Shown here piece by piece: positions 1 to 6,230 of a stretch of DNA of 10,110 nt; the stretch's first letter is position 1; every line of letters starts with the position of its first letter. A program made the position numbers and the translations under genes. The notes below the pieces were generated by a model. That model was not told the origin of the DNA, searched no databases, and saw only the letters and a program-made list of their open reading frames with translations. The DNA comes from Deltaproteobacteria bacterium. GTDB lineage: Bacteria; Desulfobacterota; Desulfarculia; Adiutricales; Adiutricaceae. The DNA lies in assembly GCA_031278795.1 (NCBI GenBank), contig JAITJT010000152.1, forward strand, positions 1 to 10,110. Reading direction: 5' to 3'.

Positions 1-71
1 GCAATAATCTTCTCGCGCTTATAAATTTATCGGCGCTGTTCCATAATCATGTTAACAAGACGCGCGCTGAA

Positions 72-548
72 TCACTTGTCTGGGCTAGGTTTTTCTACTT
101 GCTGAGCGGTTTCCTTAAAATGATACTCTATAGCCCAGTCCTTGACTGAATCGAAGACGCCCAGGTTCTTTTCTTCAATCAGGAGGCCGCTGAAACTTTC
201 GTTATGATTATAATAGTACTCGCTTAACGCTTCAATAAATGACTGGGAGTCAATATTGTCGTAATCAGCCAACATGTCATTGAATGTTTGGATGGCGGAA
301 GTATAGCGAATATTTCTGAACGTTTCAATTTCAAGATGATCAAAAGTGTCTACAATGTAATAATTGACGTTTTCAAATTCACCTTTTTCCTTGGCGTACA
401 CGTCAACTTGGTCTTCATTTAAATAGCCAATGAACAGATCCAAACACTCCAAGGCGGATGTGTGGCAAAAAACCCAGTCCTGGCCTTTTGCAACTTCCAT
501 CAACCAAGACATTTTACTAAAAAAATGATCACTTGAGATGATTTTCAA
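72..548 (-). CDS. AbiEi-like antitoxin-type protein (hypothetical)
   Basis: 158 residues. I do not recognise it with certainty. The pattern HTSALECLDL near residue 29, then a beta-rich stretch with DVYAKEKGEFENVNY, then RYTSAIQTFNDMLADYDNID around residues 81-100, resembles the C-terminal part of AbiEi-type antitoxins. In those a conserved SAL-x-L-h-G segment is followed by TS-x-x-x-T-h-x-D. An N-terminal winged helix is not obvious. The reading frame begins with TTG at 546-548, directly after an in-frame TAA, so it cannot extend further. An ATG 12 codons in (510-512) is the alternative. Neither start has a clear ribosome binding site. No complete partner toxin (AbiEii nucleotidyltransferase) is visible: only 71 bp remain downstream and the frame there is unclear. 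The gene is more A+T-rich than the metal genes and lies just past the 3' end of a tRNA gene, a common insertion place for acquired DNA. Being a real gene is fairly likely; the family call is moderate. Confidence 0.6.
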   Translation of the reverse strand: MKIISSDHFFSKMSWLMEVAKGQDWVFCHTSALECLDLFIGYLNEDQVDVYAKEKGEFENVNYYIVDTFDHLEIETFRNIRYTSAIQTFNDMLADYDNIDSQSFIEALSEYYYNHNESFSGLLIEEKNLGVFDSVKDWAIEYHFKETAQQVEKPSPDK

Positions 549-624
549 TTATCACAATCGTTTTTTTGGATTTTGAATGCTCTTTGGTGGCCTTTGCTGA
601 CTTAAGGCGAAAACCTGACATGTT

Positions 625-676
625 AAAAAAAACGCATACTTTATATAGTAGCCAATTTCTATTAATATACTATATA
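625..676 (-). terminator. Possible terminator of tRNA-Leu
   Basis: Nine-base inverted repeat TACTATATA (668-676) and TATATAGTA (642-650), with a 17-nt loop, directly after the encoded CCA end of the tRNA. On the minus strand it is followed, about 9 nt later, by eight T (625-632). The stem is purely A/T apart from one G-C pair, so it is weak. A terminator is the simplest reading, but the T run is rather far from the stem. Confidence 0.35.
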
Positions 677-763
677 TGGTGCCGAAGAGGAGACTCGAAC
701 TCCTACGGGGGAACCCCCACTAGACCCTGAACCTAGCGTGTCTACCATTTCCACCACTTCGGC
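677..763 (-). tRNA. tRNA-Leu (anticodon CAG)
   Basis: Complete class II tRNA on the minus strand. The 7-bp acceptor stem GCCGAAG (757-763) pairs with CTTCGGC (681-687), followed by discriminator A (680) and a genomically encoded CCA (677-679). The anticodon loop TTCAGGG is closed by a CTAGG/TCTAG stem, placing anticodon CAG at 727-729; it reads CUG leucine codons. The long variable arm (GGGGG-TT-CCCCC) is diagnostic of Leu/Ser/Tyr tRNAs, and the T-arm has the loop TTCGAGT between AGGAG and CTCCT. All arms pair, so it looks functional. Confidence 0.97.
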
Positions 764-793
764 ATAACTATACCAAGCGCTTATGTCAGGTCA

Positions 794-822
794 ACTGTAC
801 AAAAAAAAATTGATTTTTTCAA
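794..822 (-). promoter_or_regulatory. Probable promoter of tRNA-Leu
   Basis: On the minus strand TTGAAA (817-822) and TACAGT (794-799) are separated by exactly 17 bp (800-816), a good sigma70-type arrangement. Transcription would start near 787, giving a 5' leader of about 25 nt before the tRNA, as expected for RNase P processing. A second pair, TTGACC with TATAGT (767-772), would start transcription inside the mature tRNA and is less likely. Confidence 0.5.
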
Positions 823-1259
823 GACTTTTTGCCCTTTTCTTTTGTTACATTGTCAAAAATACGCTTATTTTTCGAGGATTTCTTATTTTTCCCTCAGCTG
901 TCTCTTTTAGGGACAATTTTCATTTGGTCGATCTCCTTAAATGGCCTGTTTTGAAGCGGAGGTTTAACTAGGCTCATCTTAACTTCGATTAACTCATTGA
1001 TATTATGTAAAAAATCCGAAAAAACTTTTTTTCCTACTCGTGTTAGGCTCCAGTAACTCCCATGAGCTCTTGCCCAAAAGAGACACCTTGCTTTTCAGCC
1101 TTATTGTATATAATTAAGATTATTTATAATTTATATATTGTTATTTAGGTATTATAACATATAAAAATTTTATTTCGATTAATTTTATATATTAAAGTTT
1201 ATACTATATGTATTCATACATTTTTAAGTAATTATATTAATAGTTTGTCACCCATAATA

Positions 1260-1415
1260 TTCCAGTGATGGCTGGAAAGATACACAGAGCCGCATAATGC
1301 AGGTTCATGGTTTAGATGGCTGGCTTCCATGGAAGAATCTAGGAAGCCAAGTTTGTGATAAAATGAGCTTGATTAGGCTCTCCAGTTGCTTTTCCAAAGG
1401 TTTTTTCACCTTTTT
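1260..1415 (+). ncRNA. Candidate structured small RNA (speculative)
   Basis: An island of mixed composition inside A+T-rich DNA holds hairpins TTCCAG/CTGGAA (1260-1277), GGCTTCC/GGAAGCC (1322-1348) and GAGC/GCTC (1365-1380). It ends in AAAGGT/ACCTTT (1396-1413) running into TTTTT (1411-1415), which resembles a small intrinsic terminator. I match it to no known RNA family. The minus strand of the same stretch has an open frame of 34 codons from GTG (1305-1409, no ribosome binding site), so a decayed gene is an alternative. Confidence 0.2.
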
Positions 1416-1588
1416 AACGTAATATGTAGGGGGGCAATTTTTTTCCCCTTAAGGAACTGTTTAAACGCGAGCTCTAATTTGAGCTTTGTAGCTCAGGCGA
1501 CAAAAATGAGTGTTTTTGACCAACATAAAACTAAACCCACTGCAGGCTTTATGCTTAAGCGATGGATATCCATAACAGAGAGATATAG

Positions 1589-2539
1589 ATGCGCTTAATT
1601 TCTGACTGGCTCAAGGATGCCCCTGTACCTGGCTCTCCCGCTGTCCTCACAATCGGCGTTTTTGACGGGCTGCACCTAGGGCATCAATACTTGATAAATC
1701 AGGTGTTAAGCCGCGCCGTGGCCCTTGGTGTGGAGTCCCTCCTCATCACGTTCGAACCGCACCCCCTTTCCGTCCTCTCCAGCAAGTACGCTCCAGCAAT
1801 ACTCACTACCTTTGAGCAGAAAAAAGATATCTTGAGTGCCATGGGACTAGACTGTCTCGGCTGTCTACGCTTCAATAGTGAATTGGCAGCTTATGAGGCG
1901 GAAGATTTTTTAAACGAGGTGCTGGCGCCCAGGGTGCAGCCTGTGGAGATATTTATTGGTACAGACTTCCGTTTCGGCCGCAATGCCGAGGGTCACTTTG
2001 AGCAACTGGCCGCTTGGGCTAAAAATACTGGGGCTCTAATCAAGCCTGTGGAGATTCAGCACGCCAAGAATGGTGAAATATACTCCAGCTCACATATTAG
2101 GGGCCTTTTGAAGATGGGCCACGTGGAATCGGCTGTTAGGCTTCTGGGGAGGTCATACCGGATAACAGGGGAGGTAATATCCGGCCAGAAACGCGGAAGA
2201 ACCCTGGGATTTCCCACGGCCAATTTGGGCAATGTGGAACAGCTTATACCAGGGCCAGGTGTCTATGCGGTGCTGGCTACCCTCAGGGGTAAGATCCTTC
2301 CAGCCATGACCAGCATCGGAAACAACCCCACCTTCAAGGGACAATATCTGACAGTTGAAACCTATATCTTTGATTTTGACGATGACTTTTACGGAGAGTC
2401 CTTGAGTCTGGACTTTATCCGGAGGATCCGGGGCATGGTTCGTTTTGACTCAGCTTTTGCCCTGGCAGCCAAGTTGAAAGAGGATGAGCTGCAGGCTAGG
2501 GAGTTCACTAATAAGTTTTTATCAAAATCCCCGAAATAA
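1589..2539 (+). CDS. ribF: Bifunctional riboflavin kinase / FAD synthetase
   Basis: 316 residues, the usual RibF length. It phosphorylates riboflavin to FMN and adenylylates FMN to FAD in the cytoplasm. The N-terminal nucleotidyltransferase domain (about residues 18-160) carries GVFDGLHLGH at 23-32, the HxGH-type ATP-binding loop, and YSSSHIR at 165-171, corresponding to the ISSTxIR-type motif. The C-terminal riboflavin kinase domain (about 182-305) has GRTLGFPTANL at 203-213, then PGPGVYAV, IGNNPTF and VETYIFDFD-x-DFYG, which contains the family's catalytic glutamate, and a closing arginine-rich RRIRGM segment. All key motifs are present. The ATG at 1589 follows a purine-rich AGAGAG 7 nt upstream, a modest ribosome binding site. 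I looked for an FMN riboswitch upstream and did not see one. It stands alone, not in a rib operon, which is common for ribF. Confidence 0.97.
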   Translation: MRLISDWLKDAPVPGSPAVLTIGVFDGLHLGHQYLINQVLSRAVALGVESLLITFEPHPLSVLSSKYAPAILTTFEQKKDILSAMGLDCLGCLRFNSELAAYEAEDFLNEVLAPRVQPVEIFIGTDFRFGRNAEGHFEQLAAWAKNTGALIKPVEIQHAKNGEIYSSSHIRGLLKMGHVESAVRLLGRSYRITGEVISGQKRGRTLGFPTANLGNVEQLIPGPGVYAVLATLRGKILPAMTSIGNNPTFKGQYLTVETYIFDFDDDFYGESLSLDFIRRIRGMVRFDSAFALAAKLKEDELQAREFTNKFLSKSPK

Positions 2540-2784
2540 GGGCTATATTTTGGTGTTCATTTTCTAAGCTAAGAGACGCACGGCGAAATAGATGAAACTT
2601 GTCAAAGAATGTACTCGAGCAAAGAGAAAATGACATGGACTTATAAGATTTGGCTAAGTTCAAGCATTTAGTCATCAGATGCCCTGACGTGCCTGACGCT
2701 GATACTATCTGTTCAGGTCACGCCCTCTAGTGTTTTTTGCCTTCCTTGGGAACCCCTCCCTTGTTTATGGAGGGGCCGCCAAAA
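2540..2784. other. Non-coding gap after ribF
   Basis: No gene supported. It contains the hairpin CCCCTCC/GGAGGGG (2753-2775, 9-nt loop), which begins about 9 nt past the stop codon of the small minus-strand gene 2785-2937. It may mark that transcript's 3' end, although no T run follows on the minus strand. No terminator for ribF is evident. Confidence 0.4.
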
Positions 2785-2937
2785 TTACCAAACCGAATCT
2801 ACAACTACTTTTAAGTGAATTAAAGTAGGTTTCTCATTATCTTGCGCGTATACGTTTTCGGCTAGAATTATACTAAAAGCAAAACAGCATGTTATCAATA
2901 AAGCAAGTACCATATATGATTCAAAAGGCTTTTTCAT
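2785..2937 (-). CDS. Small exported peptide, 50 residues (hypothetical)
   Basis: An overlooked short gene. The minus strand reads ATG at 2935-2937 through 50 codons to TAA at 2785-2787. Residues 1-6 (MKKPFE) are a short positively charged start. Residues 8-26 form a hydrophobic core (YMVLALLITCCFAFSIILA), and a plausible signal-peptidase site follows VYA at 29-31. The predicted mature part is only 19 residues, QDNEKPTLIHLKVVVDSVW. The ribosome binding site AGGTGA (2946-2951) lies 8 nt before the ATG, and a near-consensus promoter sits 48 bp upstream of the start. I do not recognise a family. It could be a secreted short peptide, a small inner-membrane protein with an uncleaved helix, or the front end of a longer exported protein truncated by decay. 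The intact expression signals argue that it is, or recently was, expressed. Confidence 0.6.
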   Translation of the reverse strand: MKKPFESYMVLALLITCCFAFSIILAENVYAQDNEKPTLIHLKVVVDSVW

Positions 2938-2984
2938 ACAATTTATCACCTGCGTTTGGTAATTGTTTCATTAGTTTTCGAGAA

Positions 2985-3013
2985 ATTATATATTCTTAAC
3001 TTGTCTGTGGCAA
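2985..3013 (-). promoter_or_regulatory. Strong sigma70-type promoter of the small exported peptide
   Basis: On the minus strand TTGCCA (3008-3013) and TATAAT (2985-2990, a perfect -10 box) are spaced by exactly 17 bp. The expected start is near 2978, giving a 5' untranslated leader of about 40 nt before the ATG at 2937, with AGGTGA inside it. This is the best promoter match I see in the window. Confidence 0.65.
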
Positions 3014-3244
3014 TCATTTTAGGTATTTTGCCTATTTATTGTACAAAGTGGAATCATCGCATAATTCCAGCACTCATCTACTATTACAAGACATTTGAGA
3101 GTTTTGGCTATGAATAAATTTGTCTTGAGGTGGAATGTTTTGCCTAAATAATACAACTTAAAGGTAAATCATTTTCAAATAAATACCAATAAGTATAAGC
3201 GTTTCTCATGATTTGTCATATCCTTTTTAGAAATATTTTTCGTA

Positions 3245-3347
3245 TTTTTTGGTTTACTCTTTTAGGAAATAAGTGCTTGCTTTTTTCTTAAATAATAATT
3301 TTTGTAGTATTAACCCCTACTTATTTCCTCAAATAAGAACCAAAAAA
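3245..3347. repeat. Inverted repeat of about 103 bp, MITE-like
   Basis: Left arm 3245-3274 and right arm 3319-3347. TTTTTTGGTT (3245-3254) is the exact complement of AACCAAAAAA (3338-3347), and AGGAAATAAGT (3264-3274) of ACTTATTTCCT (3319-3329). The 8-9 bases between these blocks match only partly. The spacer of 44 bp is A+T-rich and codes for nothing. Terminal inverted repeats with no gene suggest a miniature transposable element or a large hairpin. I see no clear target-site duplication. Confidence 0.5.
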
Positions 3348-3540
3348 AATTGTTGCGGCTTCTTAATAAAGGATCCTCTATCCCAGCTGATGAGGCAATT
3401 TTCGAAGATGATCTTTAAATTTAATTATAAATCAGCTCCAAAATCGTACTTTTTCCCTTATTTTGGCTTTTGAATCTATCCTCTTTATTACTTTGGGGCA
3501 CACATTTGCCATAAAAGCTCGCCCCCTTTTCCAAAGCCGC

Positions 3541-3585
3541 GATTTAAAGGTCAAATTTCTAGAAATTTCAGGACCCTTTTAAATC
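3541..3585. repeat. Large imperfect palindrome
   Basis: The core AAATTTCTAGAAATTT (3553-3568) is a perfect 16-bp palindrome. It is flanked by GATTTAAAGGTC (3541-3552) and the near-complementary GGACCCTTTTAAATC (3571-3585), so nearly the whole 45 bp can fold into one hairpin or cruciform. It lies about 150 bp before the metal-binding protein gene. Function unknown; no T run makes it a typical terminator. Confidence 0.5.
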
Positions 3586-3638
3586 ACTGTATAGTAATTC
3601 TTGACAAAGGGCAGATTTTTGTTGTTTTTTTCAATGCT

Positions 3639-3650
3639 ATGATATATCAT
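3639..3650. promoter_or_regulatory. Possible metalloregulator operator
   Basis: ATGATATATCAT is a perfect 12-bp palindrome that overlaps a -10-like TATGAT (3638-3643), about 90 bp upstream of the metal-binding protein start. Fur, Zur and MntR operators are A+T-rich dyads that often overlap promoters of metal uptake genes; the core TGATATATCA loosely resembles the Fur-type TGATAATCA core. A matching -35 at 17 bp is not evident. The regulator is inferred from the gene's function, not shown by sequence. Confidence 0.35.
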
Positions 3651-3738
3651 TTTAATATCCTCACCAGTGATTCTGCTGATTTTGAGGGCAGATCGGCTGA
3701 TTTAGGGAGTGAGGAAATATTCCCCGGCGAGGTATAGA

Positions 3739-4746
3739 ATGCCAAGTCACCCCACCAAGCCAGAAGCCAGGCTCCTTTGTAGCCTTTTTCTTGGCCACAT
3801 CCGAAAAACCTTACATCTTTTTTCCATCCTTTTACTCTTGGCCTGTCTTGGGCTCTGTTTCTTCCCCGTAGAGGCCCTGGCCAAGGGCGAGCGCATTGCC
3901 GTGGCCAGCTACCCGGTCTTTCTTTTTACCCGTTACCTCAACAACGGGAGGGATAATTTCCAGGTGGAGCTCATGACGAGCCCAGGGACGGGTTGTCCCC
4001 ATGAGTTCAATCCCAGGCCCCAAGACCTGGAGAAGCTCTCGGAGACGGGAATCCTGGTGGAAAACGGGCTAAATCTGGAGATTTACCTGGATCGGGCCCT
4101 TTCCGTGGCTAAACCGGACATCTTCATAATCGACGCCTCGGTGGGGGTTCCCACCATCCCCAACAACCGGGCGCGGGTGAAGGTGGTGGGCGATCCCGCC
4201 GGAACCGACAATGAGCCCAACCCCCATATCTTCTTCTCACCCAAAAATGCCTCCATCATGGCGGCTAACATTGCCAAGGGGCTCACCACTAAAGACCCCG
4301 AGGGCGCTACCCACTACCAGGAGAGGCTCAAGCTCTTCCAGGACTCCATGGCCGCGTTGGAAAAGGACATCCAGGCCTTCAAGGACACCCACACCGGCTA
4401 TAAGGTGGTGGCCAGCCACAACTTCATAGACTATTTTACCGACGAGTTGGGCCTGGTGGTTGTGGCGGATATTGAGGCGGTACCTGATGTAGCTCCATCA
4501 CCCGCGAGGCTTACTGACCTCACCAGGGTAATCAAGGAGCAAAAAGTCTCAGCCATCCTCTTGGAGCCCGAGGCCGACCTGAATCAAGCTAAAACCCTAG
4601 GTAGAGAGACCGGGGTCCAGGTGGAGGTCATAGACCCGGCCACCTCCGGAAGCGGGGATCCTCCTGTTGATTACTTCCAGGATGTGATCAAGAAAGATCT
4701 GGCCCTGCTCACCAAGGCCCTGCCAGCCAACGCGCCAGCAAAGTAA
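3739..4746 (+). CDS. Metal (Zn/Mn) ABC transporter substrate-binding protein, ZnuA family
   Basis: 335 residues from ATG 3739, a typical cluster A-I binding protein. It captures a divalent metal in the periplasm and delivers it to an ABC permease. I chose the ATG because GAGG (3729-3732) lies 6 nt before it. The GTG at 3709 would add 10 residues but has GGGA abutting it. A long signal region (residues 11-47, core LHLFSILLLLACLGLCFF) ends at ALA-KGE; LLAC inside it could be a weak lipobox. Likely metal ligands are H88 (CPHEFNPRPQD), H163 (NPHIFFSP), H227 (ASHNFIDYF) and D299 (VIDPATSG). Three His plus one acid resembles zinc-binding ZnuA more than the His2-Glu-Asp manganese site, so zinc is favoured. 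The His-rich loop of enterobacterial ZnuA is missing. The matching ATPase follows after 540 bp; no permease is present. Confidence 0.9.
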   Translation: MPSHPTKPEARLLCSLFLGHIRKTLHLFSILLLLACLGLCFFPVEALAKGERIAVASYPVFLFTRYLNNGRDNFQVELMTSPGTGCPHEFNPRPQDLEKLSETGILVENGLNLEIYLDRALSVAKPDIFIIDASVGVPTIPNNRARVKVVGDPAGTDNEPNPHIFFSPKNASIMAANIAKGLTTKDPEGATHYQERLKLFQDSMAALEKDIQAFKDTHTGYKVVASHNFIDYFTDELGLVVVADIEAVPDVAPSPARLTDLTRVIKEQKVSAILLEPEADLNQAKTLGRETGVQVEVIDPATSGSGDPPVDYFQDVIKKDLALLTKALPANAPAK

Positions 4747-5286
4747 GTCTCTCTATGGTTAAGATTCCTCTTTTGTCCTAATAATTTTTCTGTTCCAGGT
4801 TTTGGTTTTTTTTAGTGTTGCGCTCTTTAAATTGTTCCCAAAAGCACATATGGCTTTTTTTAAAATCCAGCATCTGGATTTATTGGCCTCTCTTTTCCAG
4901 AGCCTGGCTAAGCTCTGAAACAAGCGGGCGTTGCCTAGGGTTTATATTTAAATATCAAGTTTCCACCTCCAAGAGAGTCGTACCCATAAACCAGGCTAAT
5001 TGTCGAGCTGTAGGCCTTTAATCATCCAAGATTGCGGTTGCTACTTTAGTAGAAAGCAAAAACTTCTACGTTTTGATTAGCTGATTTTTTAAAAAGCCTT
5101 CTCGCATGCATCTTGGAGAGATTGGCGATTTTCGCAGCATATGTCGCTTTTTTTGGAAACACAAGCTAAAGCGTCCGTTTTTTTCCTGTTAAGAAGCCTT
5201 GGGCGCGGCTTAAGCTCCGCGCCCAATGCTACTTCAATTTTTAAGATGAATCTGGAATTATAATTTTATGCCTCGCTTTACGTTTC
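4747..5286. other. Gap between binding protein and ABC ATPase genes
   Basis: 540 bp with no supported gene. The 68-codon reading at 4815-5021 has no membrane-permease character and no ribosome binding site. Two overlapping small hairpins share one arm: CTAC-ttta-GTAG, and GTAGAA pairing with TTCTAC (about 5041-5069). TGATTTTTTAAAAAGCC (5082-5098) recurs exactly at 6169-6185, after the ATPase gene. A strong G+C-rich hairpin (5199-5226) is listed separately. No trace of a decayed permease gene could be read by eye. Confidence 0.5.
5199..5226. terminator. Strong G+C-rich hairpin before the ABC ATPase gene
   Basis: TTGGGCGCGG (5199-5208) and CCGCGCCCAA (5217-5226) form a perfect 10-bp stem with an 8-nt loop, CTTAAGCT, in otherwise A+T-rich DNA. 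On the plus strand only a broken pyrimidine run follows (about 5230-5241), so it is not a canonical intrinsic terminator. It could end the binding-protein transcript, protect an mRNA end, or act as a leader element 60 bp before the ATPase start. Confidence 0.4.
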
Positions 5287-6096
5287 ATGACAAAATATCT
5301 AAAATACAAAGTGAATGACAAAATGTTAGCAAATCAAAATGACTCCAACCTCACTGACAATTCAGACTCACACGCGGTGGTCTTCAAGGATATGGGGGTA
5401 TCCTACGGTAGTTTCGATATTCTCAGAGACGTTACCACCACCATCCCCATGAAAAAACAGACCGTCATCATCGGCCCCAACGGCGCCGGCAAGAGCACCT
5501 TGGTGCAAGCTCTCCTGGGCGTGGTTCCCCACACGGGTACCATAGAGTTCTCCAAAGAGAGCCCGGTTCTGGGCTATATACCCCAGCGCCTGGATTTTGA
5601 CAGGCATCTGCCGCTCACCGTGGGAGAGTTTATGACCCTGGGCCGCACCTCCTGGCCCATGTGGCTCAAATGCCCCAAAAAAGCCAAATCCAAGAACCTG
5701 GAGTATTTGGAACTGGTGCGGGCCCAAAACCTGGTGAAGAAACCTCTTGGGTCTCTCTCCGGTGGAGAGACCCAACGGGTCTTCCTGGCGCGCGCCTTGA
5801 TGGACGACCCGGACATGCTGGTCCTAGACGAGCCCGGGGCTGGCGTTGACGTCTACGGGGAGAAACTCTTATGCGAGGTCCTGGACACCTTCAAGAGGGA
5901 CTTCACCATAGTCATGGTCTCCCACGACCTCAAGGCCGCCAGGATCCACGGCGACTGGATCATCTGCCTGAACCGTACCGTGGTCTCCTCCGGGCCTCCG
6001 GAGTACATCTTCCAAGCTGACATCATAACCAGCACCTTCGGTCTTGATTTAGCTACCCTGGAGTCGGATGAGAGCCCCGAGGAGCTCGCGCATTAG
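5287..6096 (+). CDS. Metal (Zn/Mn) ABC transporter ATP-binding protein
   Basis: 269 residues; the cytoplasmic ATPase that powers metal import, of the ZnuC/MntB type. Visible motifs in order are Walker A GPNGAGKST (63-71), Q-loop glutamine in GYIPQRLDFDR (Q100), ABC signature LSGGETQRVFLARAL (157-171), Walker B MLVLDEP (177-183), a D-loop region GAGVD (184-188) and switch histidine SHD (H213). The segment IPQRLDFDRHLPLTVGEFM is typical of this subfamily. All catalytic residues are intact. The first 30 residues are not part of the usual domain. Alternative starts are GTG 5311 and ATG 5323, and none has a clear ribosome binding site, so the start is uncertain. Neighbour logic ties it to the binding protein upstream; the expected permease gene does not follow, and a terminator-like hairpin comes about 55 bp after the stop. 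Confidence 0.92.
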   Translation: MTKYLKYKVNDKMLANQNDSNLTDNSDSHAVVFKDMGVSYGSFDILRDVTTTIPMKKQTVIIGPNGAGKSTLVQALLGVVPHTGTIEFSKESPVLGYIPQRLDFDRHLPLTVGEFMTLGRTSWPMWLKCPKKAKSKNLEYLELVRAQNLVKKPLGSLSGGETQRVFLARALMDDPDMLVLDEPGAGVDVYGEKLLCEVLDTFKRDFTIVMVSHDLKAARIHGDWIICLNRTVVSSGPPEYIFQADIITSTFGLDLATLESDESPEELAH

Positions 6097-6151
6097 GGTC
6101 AATTTACAACTATATTTACGCTTTCATATCCATATTTCTTATTTAAGCCTT

Positions 6152-6177
6152 AAGAATCAAGAACTTTTTGATTTTTT
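6152..6177 (+). terminator. Probable intrinsic terminator after the ABC ATPase gene
   Basis: AAGAATCAA (6152-6160) pairs with TTGATTTTT (6168-6176), with one G-T pair and a 7-nt loop, and the stem runs into six T (6172-6177). It starts 55 bp past the stop codon. The stem is A/T-rich, but the arrangement is that of a rho-independent terminator. It would separate the import genes from the efflux cluster. Confidence 0.5.
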
Positions 6178-6230
6178 AAAAAGCCAATAGATACCAAAAA
6201 TATCTAAATTTATTCAGATAATATCCATAA

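Larger units (their letters stand above)
764..1588. other. Divergent A+T-rich gap between tRNA-Leu and ribF
   Basis: About 825 bp with no convincing protein gene. 1100-1255 is extremely A+T-rich and low in complexity, with no recognisable DnaA boxes or origin elements. 1255-1415 is an island of more balanced composition with several short hairpins. A 12-bp perfect palindrome ATGGATATCCAT (1562-1573) lies 15 bp before the ribF start. The long ORFs readable here (783-971 and 1386-1598) are phenylalanine-rich low-complexity readings without ribosome binding sites and are not accepted as genes. Confidence 0.6.
2938..3738. other. Gap rich in inverted repeats
   Basis: About 800 bp between the small exported peptide and the metal-binding protein gene. 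No further gene is supported; a 66-codon GTG-start reading at 3273-3473 runs through an inverted repeat and has no ribosome binding site. The notable contents are the inverted repeat 3245-3347, the palindrome 3541-3585 and the operator-like palindrome 3639-3650, listed separately. A weaker ATGA-N4-TCAT palindrome occurs at 3208-3219. Confidence 0.6.

Noticed and set aside
783..971. 62-codon ORF on the plus strand
   Set aside because: Low-complexity, phenylalanine-rich reading of A+T-rich DNA, without a ribosome binding site; it overlaps the probable tRNA promoter.
1100..1255. Extreme A+T tract as a possible replication origin
   Set aside because: No DnaA-box-like motifs or iterons are visible and no replication genes are nearby.
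1400..1588. FMN riboswitch upstream of ribF
   Set aside because: I looked for the conserved RFN core (AGGGGCAGGGTGAAATTCCC-like) and saw no match.
1386..1598. 70-codon ORF before ribF
   Set aside because: No ribosome binding site, no protein-like pattern, and it overlaps the ribF start in another frame.
3110..3151. 13-codon ORF MNKFVLRWNVLPK
   Set aside because: Only a weak purine stretch upstream and no other support; such short readings are expected by chance.
3273..3473. 66-codon ORF from GTG
   Set aside because: It runs through the inverted repeat, has no ribosome binding site and has low-complexity composition.
3601..3643. TTGACA plus TATGAT as a promoter of the metal-binding protein gene
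   Set aside because: The spacing is 31 bp, far too long for a sigma70 promoter; each box might act alone but not as this pair.
4815..5021. 68-codon ORF as a permease remnant
   Set aside because: It lacks the long hydrophobic helices and motifs of ABC-3 permeases and has no ribosome binding site.
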